DNA of 64,000 bases, from NCBI GenBank assembly GCA_965206775.1, contig CBDBKU010000002.1, positions 310,001-374,000 of the forward strand, given 5' to 3'. A program made the translations under genes and the position numbers. The notes below the pieces were generated by a model. That model saw only the letters and a list, made by a program, of their open reading frames with translations, did no database searches and was not told the DNA's origin. Of the stretch, positions 16,837-25,003 are shown piece by piece (within the stretch, counting starts at the first letter, position 1; the number at the start of each line of letters is the position of its first letter). This stretch comes from VXMF01 sp965206775 (GTDB lineage Bacteria > Acidobacteriota > Terriglobia > Bryobacterales > UBA6623).

Positions 16837-17553
16837 ATGGCGTTGCGCCGCGTCTTCGTGGACTGGGTCGAAGGCGGCGAGGCTTGCGCGACGGGAAGTT
16901 CCGCGCGTCATTTGACCCGTGTGGCCCGCCTGCGTCCCGGAGAGCGGGTCGAGGTTTCGGACCAGGTGAGAGCCTACCGGGCCGTGACCGCGACATGCTC
17001 GCCCGGAGAAGTACGATTCCGTATCGAAGGGCCACTTCCGGAGGCGGCTCAAACTCCCGTGGTGGTCGCCGCCCTGGCCATCATCAAGTTCCCTCGCTTC
17101 GAGTGGGCGATCGAGAAGCTGACGGAACTGGGCGTGCATGCCGTCACTCCGGTGGTGGCGGCTCGCAGCGACACATCGCTTTGCGCAGCCGCTTCCAAGC
17201 GACTGGAGCGGTGGCGCCGGATCGCGTTCGAGGCCGCTCAGCAATCCAGGCGGCTGGCGGCTCCCCCCGTGGGACCACCAGCTCGATTCGACGAATTCGT
17301 GCGGAACTGCACAGCGGGGTCGCGGATCCTGGCCCAGCCGGGCGGGCCGCAGCTTTCAGGGGCTTGCCAGGGCAGGCCAACGACGTTCCTTGTCGGGCCC
17401 GAGGGTGGATGGACCGATAGCGAGCAGCAACTCGCAGGAGAGCATGGTTTCAAGCCCGCGGGGCTGGGACCAACCGTGCTGCGCTCCGAAACGGCTGCGC
17501 TCGCCCTCGCCGCGATTTGCAGCAACTTATCCGGAACGGAGGACGGACAATGA
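16837..17553 (+). CDS. rsmE: 16S rRNA (uracil-1498-N3)-methyltransferase
   Basis: A 238-residue SPOUT methyltransferase that methylates U1498 of 16S rRNA. N-terminal PUA-like domain: RRVFVDW...SSARHLTRVARLRPGERVEVSD. C-terminal trefoil-knot domain: KFPRFEWAIEKLTELGVHAV, RWRRIAFEAAQQSRR, and the AdoMet-binding loops FLVGPEGGWTDSE and LGPTVLRSETAALALAAI. The ATG at 16837 has GGGGG just upstream and matches the family. It overlaps the DUF4202 gene by four bases (ATGA), so the two are co-translated. This is the functional copy; a decayed paralogue lies at 15184. Confidence 0.94.
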   Translation: MALRRVFVDWVEGGEACATGSSARHLTRVARLRPGERVEVSDQVRAYRAVTATCSPGEVRFRIEGPLPEAAQTPVVVAALAIIKFPRFEWAIEKLTELGVHAVTPVVAARSDTSLCAAASKRLERWRRIAFEAAQQSRRLAAPPVGPPARFDEFVRNCTAGSRILAQPGGPQLSGACQGRPTTFLVGPEGGWTDSEQQLAGEHGFKPAGLGPTVLRSETAALALAAICSNLSGTEDGQ

Positions 17554-18137
17554 CGACACCGAGCGCGGAGCGTGTGCGCCGCTGCATGGAGCTGTTTGAT
17601 GCAGCGAACTCGCAGGACCCGAACAAGGAGCGCGACGGGGCTCCGAAGGAACTGGTCTACGCGCGGCGAATGTCGGCATGGCTGGACAAGCTCGACCCCA
17701 AGGCCCCGAGCGAGGTGAGGCTGGCGGTCCGAGCGCAGCACATCCGCCGATGGGAGATCCCTCGGAACAGCTACCCGAATGGCAGGGCCGCCTACCTCCG
17801 ATGGAGGAAGGATTTAGGCAGGTTCCACGCCGAAACAGCCGGAGCGATCATGCTCGATTGCGGATTCGACAGCAAGACGGTCGACAGGGTCAGCGCAATC
17901 ATTCGCAAGGAACGATTCAAAGTCGACCCTTGGGCCCAACTGCTCGAGGACGTCGCGTGCCTGGTGTTCCTGGAACACTACTTCGAGGCCTTCGTGGAAG
18001 AGCAGGAGGAGGACAGCCTAGCCAACATCCTTCGGAAAACCTGGCTGAAGATGTCAGAGCGCGGGCGAGAGGCAGCCAAGACGATTAGCTACACGCCTCG
18101 TTGCGCCTCCTTGCTCGACGCAGCCTTGGGGTCGTAG
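17550..18137 (+). CDS. DUF4202 family protein
   Basis: A 195-residue soluble helical protein clearly of the DUF4202 family: MELFDAANSQDPN, ELVYARRMSAWLDKLDP, LAVRAQHIRRWEIPRNSYPN, GRAAYLRWRKDLGRFHAE and EDVACLVFLEHYFEAF. The conserved His, Arg and Asp/Glu residues (RAQHIRRWE, EDVACLVFLEHY) resemble an HD-like all-helical metal site, but the activity is unknown. It starts at the ATG overlapping the rsmE stop, so its product is likely made together with RsmE. Confidence 0.9.
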   Translation: MTTPSAERVRRCMELFDAANSQDPNKERDGAPKELVYARRMSAWLDKLDPKAPSEVRLAVRAQHIRRWEIPRNSYPNGRAAYLRWRKDLGRFHAETAGAIMLDCGFDSKTVDRVSAIIRKERFKVDPWAQLLEDVACLVFLEHYFEAFVEEQEEDSLANILRKTWLKMSERGREAAKTISYTPRCASLLDAALGS

Positions 18138-18955
18138 GGCTGGGGCATCGTCCGCACCCATCTCGAGCGGTCGCGAGGGCATTCAGGCTTCGCTCATCAC
18201 CGGATGCGCTCCTATCCAGCGGAGCTTCCGGGACCCGCTGGCGTCCCCTCGAATGATCCTGACAACTTCGCAAAACCCTCCACGTCGGCTGCCAAGACTT
18301 CGGCCGAGGGACCGATCGGCGTCGTGGAAGCCTGCTGCCTGCGGGTTGGCACAACAGCGGCCGTCGAGGTCAGCCCCGATTCCTGTCGCACATAGCGGAA
18401 CGGGCGGAGTCCAACGCGGATCTGATGCCCGGCACAAGAGTTGTCGGCCTGCCCGTTTCGCGAAGCCTGCGGCTTTGTTGACTGCAGCACTTGCTACGCG
18501 AGGAGTCGATGCAACCCGCCGGACTCGGTTGCAGTTCCAGCAGGCTGCATGGGTGTCGACTGGAGCCGACCTTATGGAGGGTGCCGAAGGAAGCGGTCGA
18601 AGTCCGAATTTACAACTACCGGTCCCTGATTCTGACCATCAGCCGAGACTGGAACTGACAATCAGACGAGGTGAGAATTAACTATCCGTCGACGCGCAAA
18701 GTGACATTTAGCCGCTCTCTTCCAATGCCGGCGCGAATGCTCGACACAGCGGTCATTCCATGGCAGGCAGGGGCAATGCTGCCAGAATCGATCGGGCAGT
18801 CGGCTGTCACTCTAGTTCACGGGCCGCACCAGTGCAGAAAGCCCACACTAGCTCAACCGGTGAGAGAGCCGCTCGGACACCCGTGTCTCGGCTTTCCAGA
18901 CCACGTCGCGCTGACTGCCGGGCGACCCGTTGGGAATCGCGACTAGGTGAGCGTC
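18138..18955. other. Mostly non-coding; one Cys-rich short frame
   Basis: About 800 bases with no convincing gene. The only eye-catching frame (18441-18629, plus strand, TTG start) encodes ACPFREACGFVDCSTCYARS, then CN, with five closely spaced cysteines, possibly the remnant of a metal-binding protein. Nothing else was recognised. Confidence 0.4.
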
Positions 18956-19099
18956 ATGGAGAAATGGACCGAGGCTCTCGCGCCAGAGGAACTGCGGACG
19001 AGGGTGGACAGTGTCCGCGCCAACCACTGGCTCGACCTTCAGACAGACTACAACTTGGCCGAAGCTCGACGAACGCAGCAGCGCAACCCGGCGGCCTGA
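18956..19099 (+). CDS. 47-residue ORF, unknown
   Basis: A short frame, MEKWTEALAPEELRTRVDS, then NHWLDLQTDYNLAEARRTQQ, with charged, helix-like composition unlike the Arg/Pro-rich shadows around it, and an AGGTGAG purine stretch 6-12 bases upstream of the ATG. It may be a genuine small protein or a gene fragment; I recognise no family. Confidence 0.3.
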   Translation: MEKWTEALAPEELRTRVDSVRANHWLDLQTDYNLAEARRTQQRNPAA

Positions 19100-19143
19100 A
19101 GGGGGCTATCTGACACGCAGCACGAGCTCAGGCCACTCGCGAT

Positions 19144-22100
19144 CTAGAACGTGAACCGGAGGACCAAGTGGATTTCGCGACTGTGGCTGTCGTAGACCAA
19201 GTCGGGTCGGTCGAATACCGCGTGCCCGGCGATCAGGTTGTTGCGGGTGATGTTCGACGGCACGGCCCGCACACTGCTCAGCGAGCCGGGCGTGAACTGC
19301 GGGTGGTTGAGCGCGTTGTAGAACGCGGCTCTAAACTCGACGGCCTTTGACTCGCCGATCGACAGCCTCTTGCTCACGCTGACGTCGAAGTTGTTGATGC
19401 CGCGCAGTGGCAGCGTGTTCCGGCCGCCGTTCGGGTGCACTCCGGGACCGGCCTTGACGTAGCGCGCGTTCGGATTGTCAGCGAGGTATCCGACGACTTC
19501 TCCGCCGCTGTTGGTCAGCGGGGTGACGTCGCTTCCCGTGCGGTCTCTGCCGTCGGGATTGACCACGACGCGGTCTGTCGCGCCGTCGAAGTTCCGATTG
19601 GAGTCGAGCCCGCTCTGCACCGTGGCAAATTGGGGCGACTCCGCCGTGTACATGCCGGAAAGGACCCAGTTTCCCAGCAGGTTCTTGCGCAGCCACCGTG
19701 GTGAGTTCCGATACCACGGAATTTCGTAGACCCACGCGATCGTAAAGCGATGCGTGCGGTCGAGGAACGAGCGCCCGCGTTCGGCGCGCATATCCTGGAA
19801 GTCCTGCGGACGCCGCGGCGACAGTAGGGTCGAGAACAGGTCAGCCGTGCTGTCGTCGATGTTCTTGCTCCACGTGTAGGCGCCAATGAATTGGAGCCCG
19901 TTCGAGAACCGCCGCTTCGCCTCCGTGGCAAGCCCGTGGTAAATCGAGTTGCCCCGATTGGGAAACGCGAAGATGAACGGGCTGAATCCGGCCTCGGCGA
20001 ATTCCGGTAGTGAGTTCGGCTGCGCGTCGATGTCGGCGAGAGTCAGGGTCAGCGCGTCCAGCCCCGGCTGGGCCGGGCTCTGGAAGAATGTTGGTAGCGA
20101 GAGCTGCGGAGTCGCCCGGGCCGTAAGTGGCAGGATTGTCTGCGTGAAGAGCCGGACGCCGCGGGTCCCGAGATAGCGAGCGGACAGCGTGTAGTCCTCC
20201 GCGACGACACGCTCGACCCCGAAGTTCCATTGGATCGAGTAAGGCAGGTGCTGGTCTGGGATATAGGTCGACGTAATAGAGCGCGCCGCCTCTTCGTCCA
20301 GGTTCTCGGGACGCTGGTCTGGTCGGATGCCTCCGTTGGCGAGATAGTTCGGGGTGTCGACTGTCGGATCGCCTCGGAACGTGTTCTCCAGCTGCGGCGG
20401 CTTCTGGAGCTGCCCCAGGTTCGTGAAGTAAGTGTCATAGGCGATGCCGAAGCCCGCCCGGACGACGGTCCGGCCCGCCGAGCCCGGGGAATAGGCCAAC
20501 CCGACCCTAGGAGCGAAATTCCCCTTCTGAGCCTTCGGTACCCCGAAGGTCAGCACGCCCGGAACGCTGGAGATGGCATTCAGTTGCTGCAGGGTGTCTC
20601 CGTAGGGTATGCCCTTGTACTCGTGGCGCAGGCCGAGGGTGAGCGTGACGTTGCGCCGAACCTTGGTCTCGGCACTGAAGTACGAGTAGAACTCGGTGTT
20701 GTTTCCGTGGTACACGCCCCCGCCGGTGTTGCGCTCGGCCTGGATATCGGGACTCAGGTCGAGCAGGTACCGCTCGAGGGTCGAGTAGTTGTAGTCCCCG
20801 CGCTGCCGTTGCACGAACAGTTCGGACGTGATGTTCCGGCGGGCGTCCACCCCGAACTTGAGCGTGTGGCGGCCACTCACGAAGGTAAGGTTGTTAACGG
20901 CCTGGTAGGTGTTCTGCACGCCTCGTTGCGGCGAGACGACATACGGGCCGATCTGGATGTCGAGATCCTGCTCGATCGTAATGTTCGGGAAAGAGTCCAG
21001 CCCCGGGAATTCGAAGTCTCCCGACGGCAGGTTGTCGGACGAGCGGGTGTAGGCGAGCCGGGTCTCGTTGAACCAGGCCGGCGAAAGGGTCCGGAAGTAC
21101 GAGAGCGTTGCCAAGTGCCGGCTGCCCTCGCGCTCGCTTGTGAACGTCGGAAGGTCGGGCACCGAGCCTGGGTCCACCGCGACGGACGCATTGTCAATGT
21201 AGCGAAAGCGCAACTGGTCCCCGCGTGTCCCGGTGTAGTCCGTGCTGACCAGCCAGGTGCTGTTGTCCTGGTACGTGGGCACATTGATCGGCAGGACCCC
21301 GATCGGAATGTCGGTGCCCCTGACCGTCGTCGTGCGCTCGGCGGCCGGGGCAGGTGGCACGTAGCGCTTCAGCACGTCGAGGTTCGTACTCGACAGGCCC
21401 TGAATCCGATCCAGGTCGGCGAAGCCCTGCGCTGTCGGCGAAGAGAAGGGGCGGCCCGGTGCAGAGGCCTCGCCGACCGGGTTCAGCTGAAACGTCCCGA
21501 AATAGAAGAGCCGATTGCGGATAACGGGTCCCCCGACGGTGCCACCGAAGCGGTTGTCGTCCAATCGCGGATTCTCTTGGATGCCCCTGCGCTTGTTGGA
21601 TTCGTCAAGCGCGTTCAGGTGGCGATTCGCGAAGTACTCGTAGAAGGAACCGTGGACATCGTTCGTGCCGCTCTTGACGACCGTGTTGAACTGACCGCCG
21701 GTTGAGCGGCCGAATTCCGCACTGTACTGGTTCTGGAGCAGGGAAAACTCAGCCACCGCCTCGTTCGGCACGTCAACGACTCGCCCGGTGACGCCCTTAT
21801 CGTTGTTGTCTGTACCCTCGACCATGAAATTGTTGTTGCGAGGCCGCTGGCCGCCGATCGATGGGCCCTGGCCCAGTCCCGTGCCCCCGCTTGAAGCAAC
21901 GCCGGCACCCTGCAGCGACAGATTCAGCACTCCGTGGGCAATGTCCGAGCTGGGACTGTAGAGCGCTTGGCGGGAATCAAAGGAGCCGGTAATCGACGAC
22001 GAAGTGGTGTCGATCTGAGCGATTGCCGCGGTGACTGCAACTTCCGTGTCAACCTGGCCGAGAGCCAAGGCAACGTTGACCGTGGTCGATCGGTTGAGGG

Positions 22101-22395
22101 CAATGGCGATGCCGGACAGGATGGCCGCCGCGAAGCCATCCGACTCGGCGGACAGGGTGTACTGTCCGACGGGGAGATTATTGAAGCGGTATGCGCCAAG
22201 TTGGTCCGTTACCTGGTTCCAAATTACCCCTGTACTGACGTTCTCGGCCTGCACGGCGCAGCCGGGAATCGACGCACCGGTCTGGTCGAGGACGGTGCCG
22301 ACCAAATGTCCATCCGCCGCTTGTCCGAAGACTTGGCCGGGCCAGCCCCAGAGGGTTCCGATGACTGCCGCTGCCGGAAGATACCGGAGTCGCAT
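19144..22395 (-). CDS. TonB-dependent receptor with carboxypeptidase-regulatory-like domain
   Basis: A 1083-residue outer-membrane protein. It has a signal peptide ending near GQVFGQA, then a carboxypeptidase-D regulatory-like beta sandwich (GHLVGTVLDQTGASIPGCAV to LGQVDTEVAV, residues 29-120). A plug domain follows (SSGGTGLGQGPSIGGQRPRN, FMVEGTDNN, GGQFNTVVKSGTNDVHGSFY), then a long barrel ending in the phenylalanine-terminated strand HLVLRFTF. This architecture is expanded in Acidobacteriota and is thought to import large or complex substrates; the ligand is unknown. Its ATG lies only ten bases from the end of an inserted IS, so its native promoter and ribosome-binding site have been displaced. 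Confidence 0.92.
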   Translation of the reverse strand: MRLRYLPAAAVIGTLWGWPGQVFGQAADGHLVGTVLDQTGASIPGCAVQAENVSTGVIWNQVTDQLGAYRFNNLPVGQYTLSAESDGFAAAILSGIAIALNRSTTVNVALALGQVDTEVAVTAAIAQIDTTSSSITGSFDSRQALYSPSSDIAHGVLNLSLQGAGVASSGGTGLGQGPSIGGQRPRNNNFMVEGTDNNDKGVTGRVVDVPNEAVAEFSLLQNQYSAEFGRSTGGQFNTVVKSGTNDVHGSFYEYFANRHLNALDESNKRRGIQENPRLDDNRFGGTVGGPVIRNRLFYFGTFQLNPVGEASAPGRPFSSPTAQGFADLDRIQGLSSTNLDVLKRYVPPAPAAERTTTVRGTDIPIGVLPINVPTYQDNSTWLVSTDYTGTRGDQLRFRYIDNASVAVDPGSVPDLPTFTSEREGSRHLATLSYFRTLSPAWFNETRLAYTRSSDNLPSGDFEFPGLDSFPNITIEQDLDIQIGPYVVSPQRGVQNTYQAVNNLTFVSGRHTLKFGVDARRNITSELFVQRQRGDYNYSTLERYLLDLSPDIQAERNTGGGVYHGNNTEFYSYFSAETKVRRNVTLTLGLRHEYKGIPYGDTLQQLNAISSVPGVLTFGVPKAQKGNFAPRVGLAYSPGSAGRTVVRAGFGIAYDTYFTNLGQLQKPPQLENTFRGDPTVDTPNYLANGGIRPDQRPENLDEEAARSITSTYIPDQHLPYSIQWNFGVERVVAEDYTLSARYLGTRGVRLFTQTILPLTARATPQLSLPTFFQSPAQPGLDALTLTLADIDAQPNSLPEFAEAGFSPFIFAFPNRGNSIYHGLATEAKRRFSNGLQFIGAYTWSKNIDDSTADLFSTLLSPRRPQDFQDMRAERGRSFLDRTHRFTIAWVYEIPWYRNSPRWLRKNLLGNWVLSGMYTAESPQFATVQSGLDSNRNFDGATDRVVVNPDGRDRTGSDVTPLTNSGGEVVGYLADNPNARYVKAGPGVHPNGGRNTLPLRGINNFDVSVSKRLSIGESKAVEFRAAFYNALNHPQFTPGSLSSVRAVPSNITRNNLIAGHAVFDRPDLVYDSHSREIHLVLRFTF

Positions 22396-22401
22396 TGAGT
22401 G

Positions 22402-22419
22402 CTAGCCTCGATACCCAAC
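22402..22419 (+). repeat. IS left end: CTAG plus terminal inverted repeat
   Basis: CTAG followed by CCTCGATACCCAAC; the reverse complement occurs at 24655-24672 with one mismatch. The terminal GAGG (minus strand) lies ten bases before the TonB receptor ATG and could act as a replacement Shine-Dalgarno sequence. Confidence 0.75.
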
Positions 22420-22843
22420 TAAGTTTTAGATGTGAGAGTTCGGGGGCTTCCTAGTCTCAAAGGCTTTTCGTTACAGGTGTGTTCTCATGATGGCTAGCAT
22501 GTGGTTGTGGTTGTTTGCATGTGATTTCCACATTGTGGTTGTCAAATTTCCGCACGCATCCCCCGAACTCGGCGGCCTGTCCGCTCCGTGGCACCAGCGC
22601 CTCGCTCGCGGATGGCCTGGCGCTCCCACGGGCGTCCCCAGCGCTTCCCGCTCGCACCGGTCCGGATCTTGCATCTATTCCGGATAAGCCTCTAATTCCA
22701 AATGATATAGACTGCTCCAACTGCCCCTGCGCGGGCTCGTCCGCACCCTCGCCCGCCGTTCTTCCAAGCGGTGCTCTCCTGCCCGCCCTGTCCCTCCTGC
22801 CCGCCCGCCCCGCTGTCCCGGCTCCCCCAACTCCTCTCGGCTG

Positions 22844-22872
22844 TTGACTCACGATGGCAATTGACGTATAGT
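22844..22872 (+). promoter_or_regulatory. Sigma-70-type promoter of the IS transposase
   Basis: TTGACT (22844-22849), a 17-base spacer, and TATAGT (22867-22872), 29 bases before the transposase ATG. Both hexamers are one mismatch from consensus. Confidence 0.6.
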
Positions 22873-22901
22873 GGACATTGAAGGCTAACAGGCATTAACG
22901 C

Positions 22902-24626
22902 ATGCATGACCCCGCCCAGCGCTTCCTCCTCCCCCACAACAGCACCCACCGCCGCTACGAGGCCCTGCGGGCGCTCTTCGTCGACCACGCCCCCCTCGAC
23001 GAGGCCGCCAGCCGCTTCGGCTACGCCTCCGGCACCCTGCGCAACCTGCGCGCTGCCTTCCTCCACCAGCCCGACCGCCCCTTCTTCCTCCCCGACCGCC
23101 GCGGCCAGAGCAAGCCCCCGTCCGGCCCCGACCGCGACCAGCGCATCCTCGCCCTGCGCCAGGAGCGCAACCTCTCCGCCTCCGAAATCGCCGCCCGCCT
23201 CACCTCCGAGCACGACCTGCCCGTCAGTGCCACCAGCGTCGCCCGCGTCCTCAAGCGCGCTGGCTTGCCCAAGCTCTGGCGCCGCACTGCCGAGCAGCGC
23301 GCCCAAGGCGCCCGGCCCGCTCCGGCCCCCGTCGCCGACCGCCGTGCCCTCGACCTGTCCCCCCGCCGCTTCCGCACCGACTTCGGCGGCCTGTTCCTGT
23401 TCGCCCCCGACCTCGCCCGCCTCGGCCTCGACCCGCTCCTGCAACGCCACCGCCTGCCGGGCAGCGCCATGATCCCTCCCGGCTGCGCGTTCCGCTCCCT
23501 GCTCGCCCTCAAGCTGTGGGGCATCGGCCGGCCGGCCCGCGTCATGCCCGAAGCCCTCGACCAGGGCCTCGCCCTCTTCGCCGGCCTCAACGCCGTCCCC
23601 CAGCGCGCCACCCTCACCGAGTACACCTGCCGCGTCGACCCCCGCCTCTGCCCCGCGCTGATGGACGACTTCCACCACGCCGCCCATGGCCTCGGCTCCG
23701 GACGCTCCTTCGACCTCGACTTCCACACCATCCCCTATCACGGCGACGACGCCCTGCTGGAACGCCACTACGTCTCCAAGCGCAGCCGCCGCCAGAAGGG
23801 CGTGCTCGCCTTCCTCGCCCGCGACGCCGACGCCCGCCTGTTCGCCTGGGCCAACGCCCGCCTGCGCAAGGACGGCCAGAACGACGAGATCCTGCGCTTC
23901 GCCGAGGCCTGGCGCGCGCGCACCGGAGAACTGCCCGCCGAACTCGTCTTCGACTCCCGCCTGACCACCTATGCCAACCTCGCCCGGCTCAACCAGATGG
24001 GCATCGCCTTCCTGACCCTGCGCCGGCGCACCGCCAAGATGGTTGCCGAACTGCTCGCCGTCCCGCCCGCGCAGTGGCGCAAGGTTACGCTCGCCAACCT
24101 CGGCCGCATCTACCGCACGCCGCGCATCCTCGAGCGCACGGTCCACCTCAAGCACTACCCGGAAGCCATCCGCCAGATCGCCGTCACCGATCTCGGCCAC
24201 GAGAAGCCGACCCTGCTGCTGACCAACCAGATGGACGAGCCGGCGGCCCGCCTGATCGACCGCTATGCGCGCCGCATGGTGATCGAGAACACCATTGCCG
24301 ACGCCATCGACTTCTTCCACATGGACGCGCTGTCGGCCGCCGTCCCGATGAAGGTCGATCTCGACGTCCAGCTCACGGTGATGGCCAGCTCGCTGTACCG
24401 CCTGCTCGGCCAGCGCATCGGCAACGGCTTCGAGGTCGCCAAGGCCAGCACCCTCTTCCGCAAGCTGGTGCATGCCAGTGCCAGCATCGACATCACCGAC
24501 AGCGAGATCACCGTCAGCCTGGGGCGCCGGGCCAACAACCCGCTGCTGCTAGCTGCCGGCTATGCCGATATCCGGGAATCCATTCCCTGGCTCGACAATC
24601 GCACCCTTCACCTGCGCTTCTTCTGA
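22902..24626 (+). CDS. IS4-superfamily-like transposase with N-terminal HTH
   Basis: A 574-residue protein. Residues 1-50 are a helix-turn-helix (RRYEALRALFVDHAPLDEAA, RFGYASGTLRNL), followed by a second winged segment (SASEIAARLTSEHDLPVSAT, VARVLKRAG). The catalytic RNase-H-like region starts near 260: DLDFHTIPYHGDD (first Asp), AELVFDSRLTTYANL (second Asp), and RRMVIENTIADAIDFFHMDA (catalytic Glu). The exact IS family is uncertain; the fold and spacing resemble IS4/IS1634-type enzymes. Its codon use is extremely C-ending, unlike host genes. A good promoter lies just upstream. Confidence 0.85.
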   Translation: MHDPAQRFLLPHNSTHRRYEALRALFVDHAPLDEAASRFGYASGTLRNLRAAFLHQPDRPFFLPDRRGQSKPPSGPDRDQRILALRQERNLSASEIAARLTSEHDLPVSATSVARVLKRAGLPKLWRRTAEQRAQGARPAPAPVADRRALDLSPRRFRTDFGGLFLFAPDLARLGLDPLLQRHRLPGSAMIPPGCAFRSLLALKLWGIGRPARVMPEALDQGLALFAGLNAVPQRATLTEYTCRVDPRLCPALMDDFHHAAHGLGSGRSFDLDFHTIPYHGDDALLERHYVSKRSRRQKGVLAFLARDADARLFAWANARLRKDGQNDEILRFAEAWRARTGELPAELVFDSRLTTYANLARLNQMGIAFLTLRRRTAKMVAELLAVPPAQWRKVTLANLGRIYRTPRILERTVHLKHYPEAIRQIAVTDLGHEKPTLLLTNQMDEPAARLIDRYARRMVIENTIADAIDFFHMDALSAAVPMKVDLDVQLTVMASSLYRLLGQRIGNGFEVAKASTLFRKLVHASASIDITDSEITVSLGRRANNPLLLAAGYADIRESIPWLDNRTLHLRFF

Positions 24627-24654
24627 CGTCGGATTGGTCACATTTTTGATGACT

Positions 24655-24672
24655 GTTGGGAATCGAGGCTAG
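24655..24672 (-). repeat. IS right end: terminal inverted repeat plus CTAG
   Basis: Reads, on the minus strand, CTAG then CCTCGATTCCCAAC, the partner of 22402-22419. Confidence 0.75.
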
Positions 24673-24929
24673 CTTAGCGGTTCCCCGCGGCACGGGCGAC
24701 ACGGGCGCGTACAACAATCGGTCAGGTTCCGTAGGGCGAGCCCTCCCGTTCGAGTGTCCACGAACGACAGCCAGCGCCCGTCGGGAGACGGGGCGCCCCA
24801 GAGGTTGACGGCAGGCCCCTGCCAGACGGGTCGAGCTCCGGGGAGAGCTTCCGAATCGTCGCCCCAGAGCGATAGAGGAACGCAAAGGGCGAATGCAAGG
24901 GCGGCAGATTTCGCCGGCGAACGGAGCAT
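24669..24929 (-). pseudogene. N-terminal fragment of an exported PD40/TolB-type propeller protein
   Basis: An 86-residue frame with a signal peptide (SAALAFALCVPLSLWGDDSE), then NLWGAPSPDGRWLSFVDTRT, then GGLALRNLTD, the first blade of a WD40-like PD40 repeat in which S-P-D-G-R is diagnostic. A full protein would have several more blades; instead the frame degrades to a Cys/Arg-rich tail and stops with a TAG that lies inside the CTAG repeat of the IS. If CTAG is a true target duplication, this fragment already ended six bases before the receptor ATG before insertion, so an older deletion must have removed the rest. Confidence 0.6.
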
Positions 24930-25003
24930 CGCGGGTTGACGGCCTCCCGGCCGACGTTCCTCCGTAGTGTACAGGCCGATCCGAGAAACCAGGTTAGCGC
25001 CGG

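Larger units (their letters stand above)
22406..24668 (+). mobile_element. Insertion sequence with DDE transposase and CTAG target repeats
   Basis: Outer ends form an inverted repeat: CCTCGATACCCAAC at 22406-22419 and, reversed, CCTCGATTCCCAAC at 24655-24668, one mismatch. CTAG stands immediately outside at both ends (22402-22405 and 24669-24672), consistent with a four-base target duplication, although the palindromic site makes that weak evidence. The element is about 2263 bp with one transposase gene and an unusually long 480-base left arm holding several GTGGTTG repeats (22500-22541). Its C-rich codon use differs from host genes and suggests recent arrival. Confidence 0.8.

Noticed and set aside
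20230..21705. Long plus-strand frame of about 490 codons opposite the TonB receptor
   Set aside because: It is antisense to a clearly conserved receptor; composition is Arg/Val/Gly-rich with no domain, a GC-driven shadow.
22692..24473. Minus-strand frame of about 590 codons opposite the first IS transposase
   Set aside because: Glu/Gly/Ala repeats caused by the extremely C-ending codons of the transposase; no domain.
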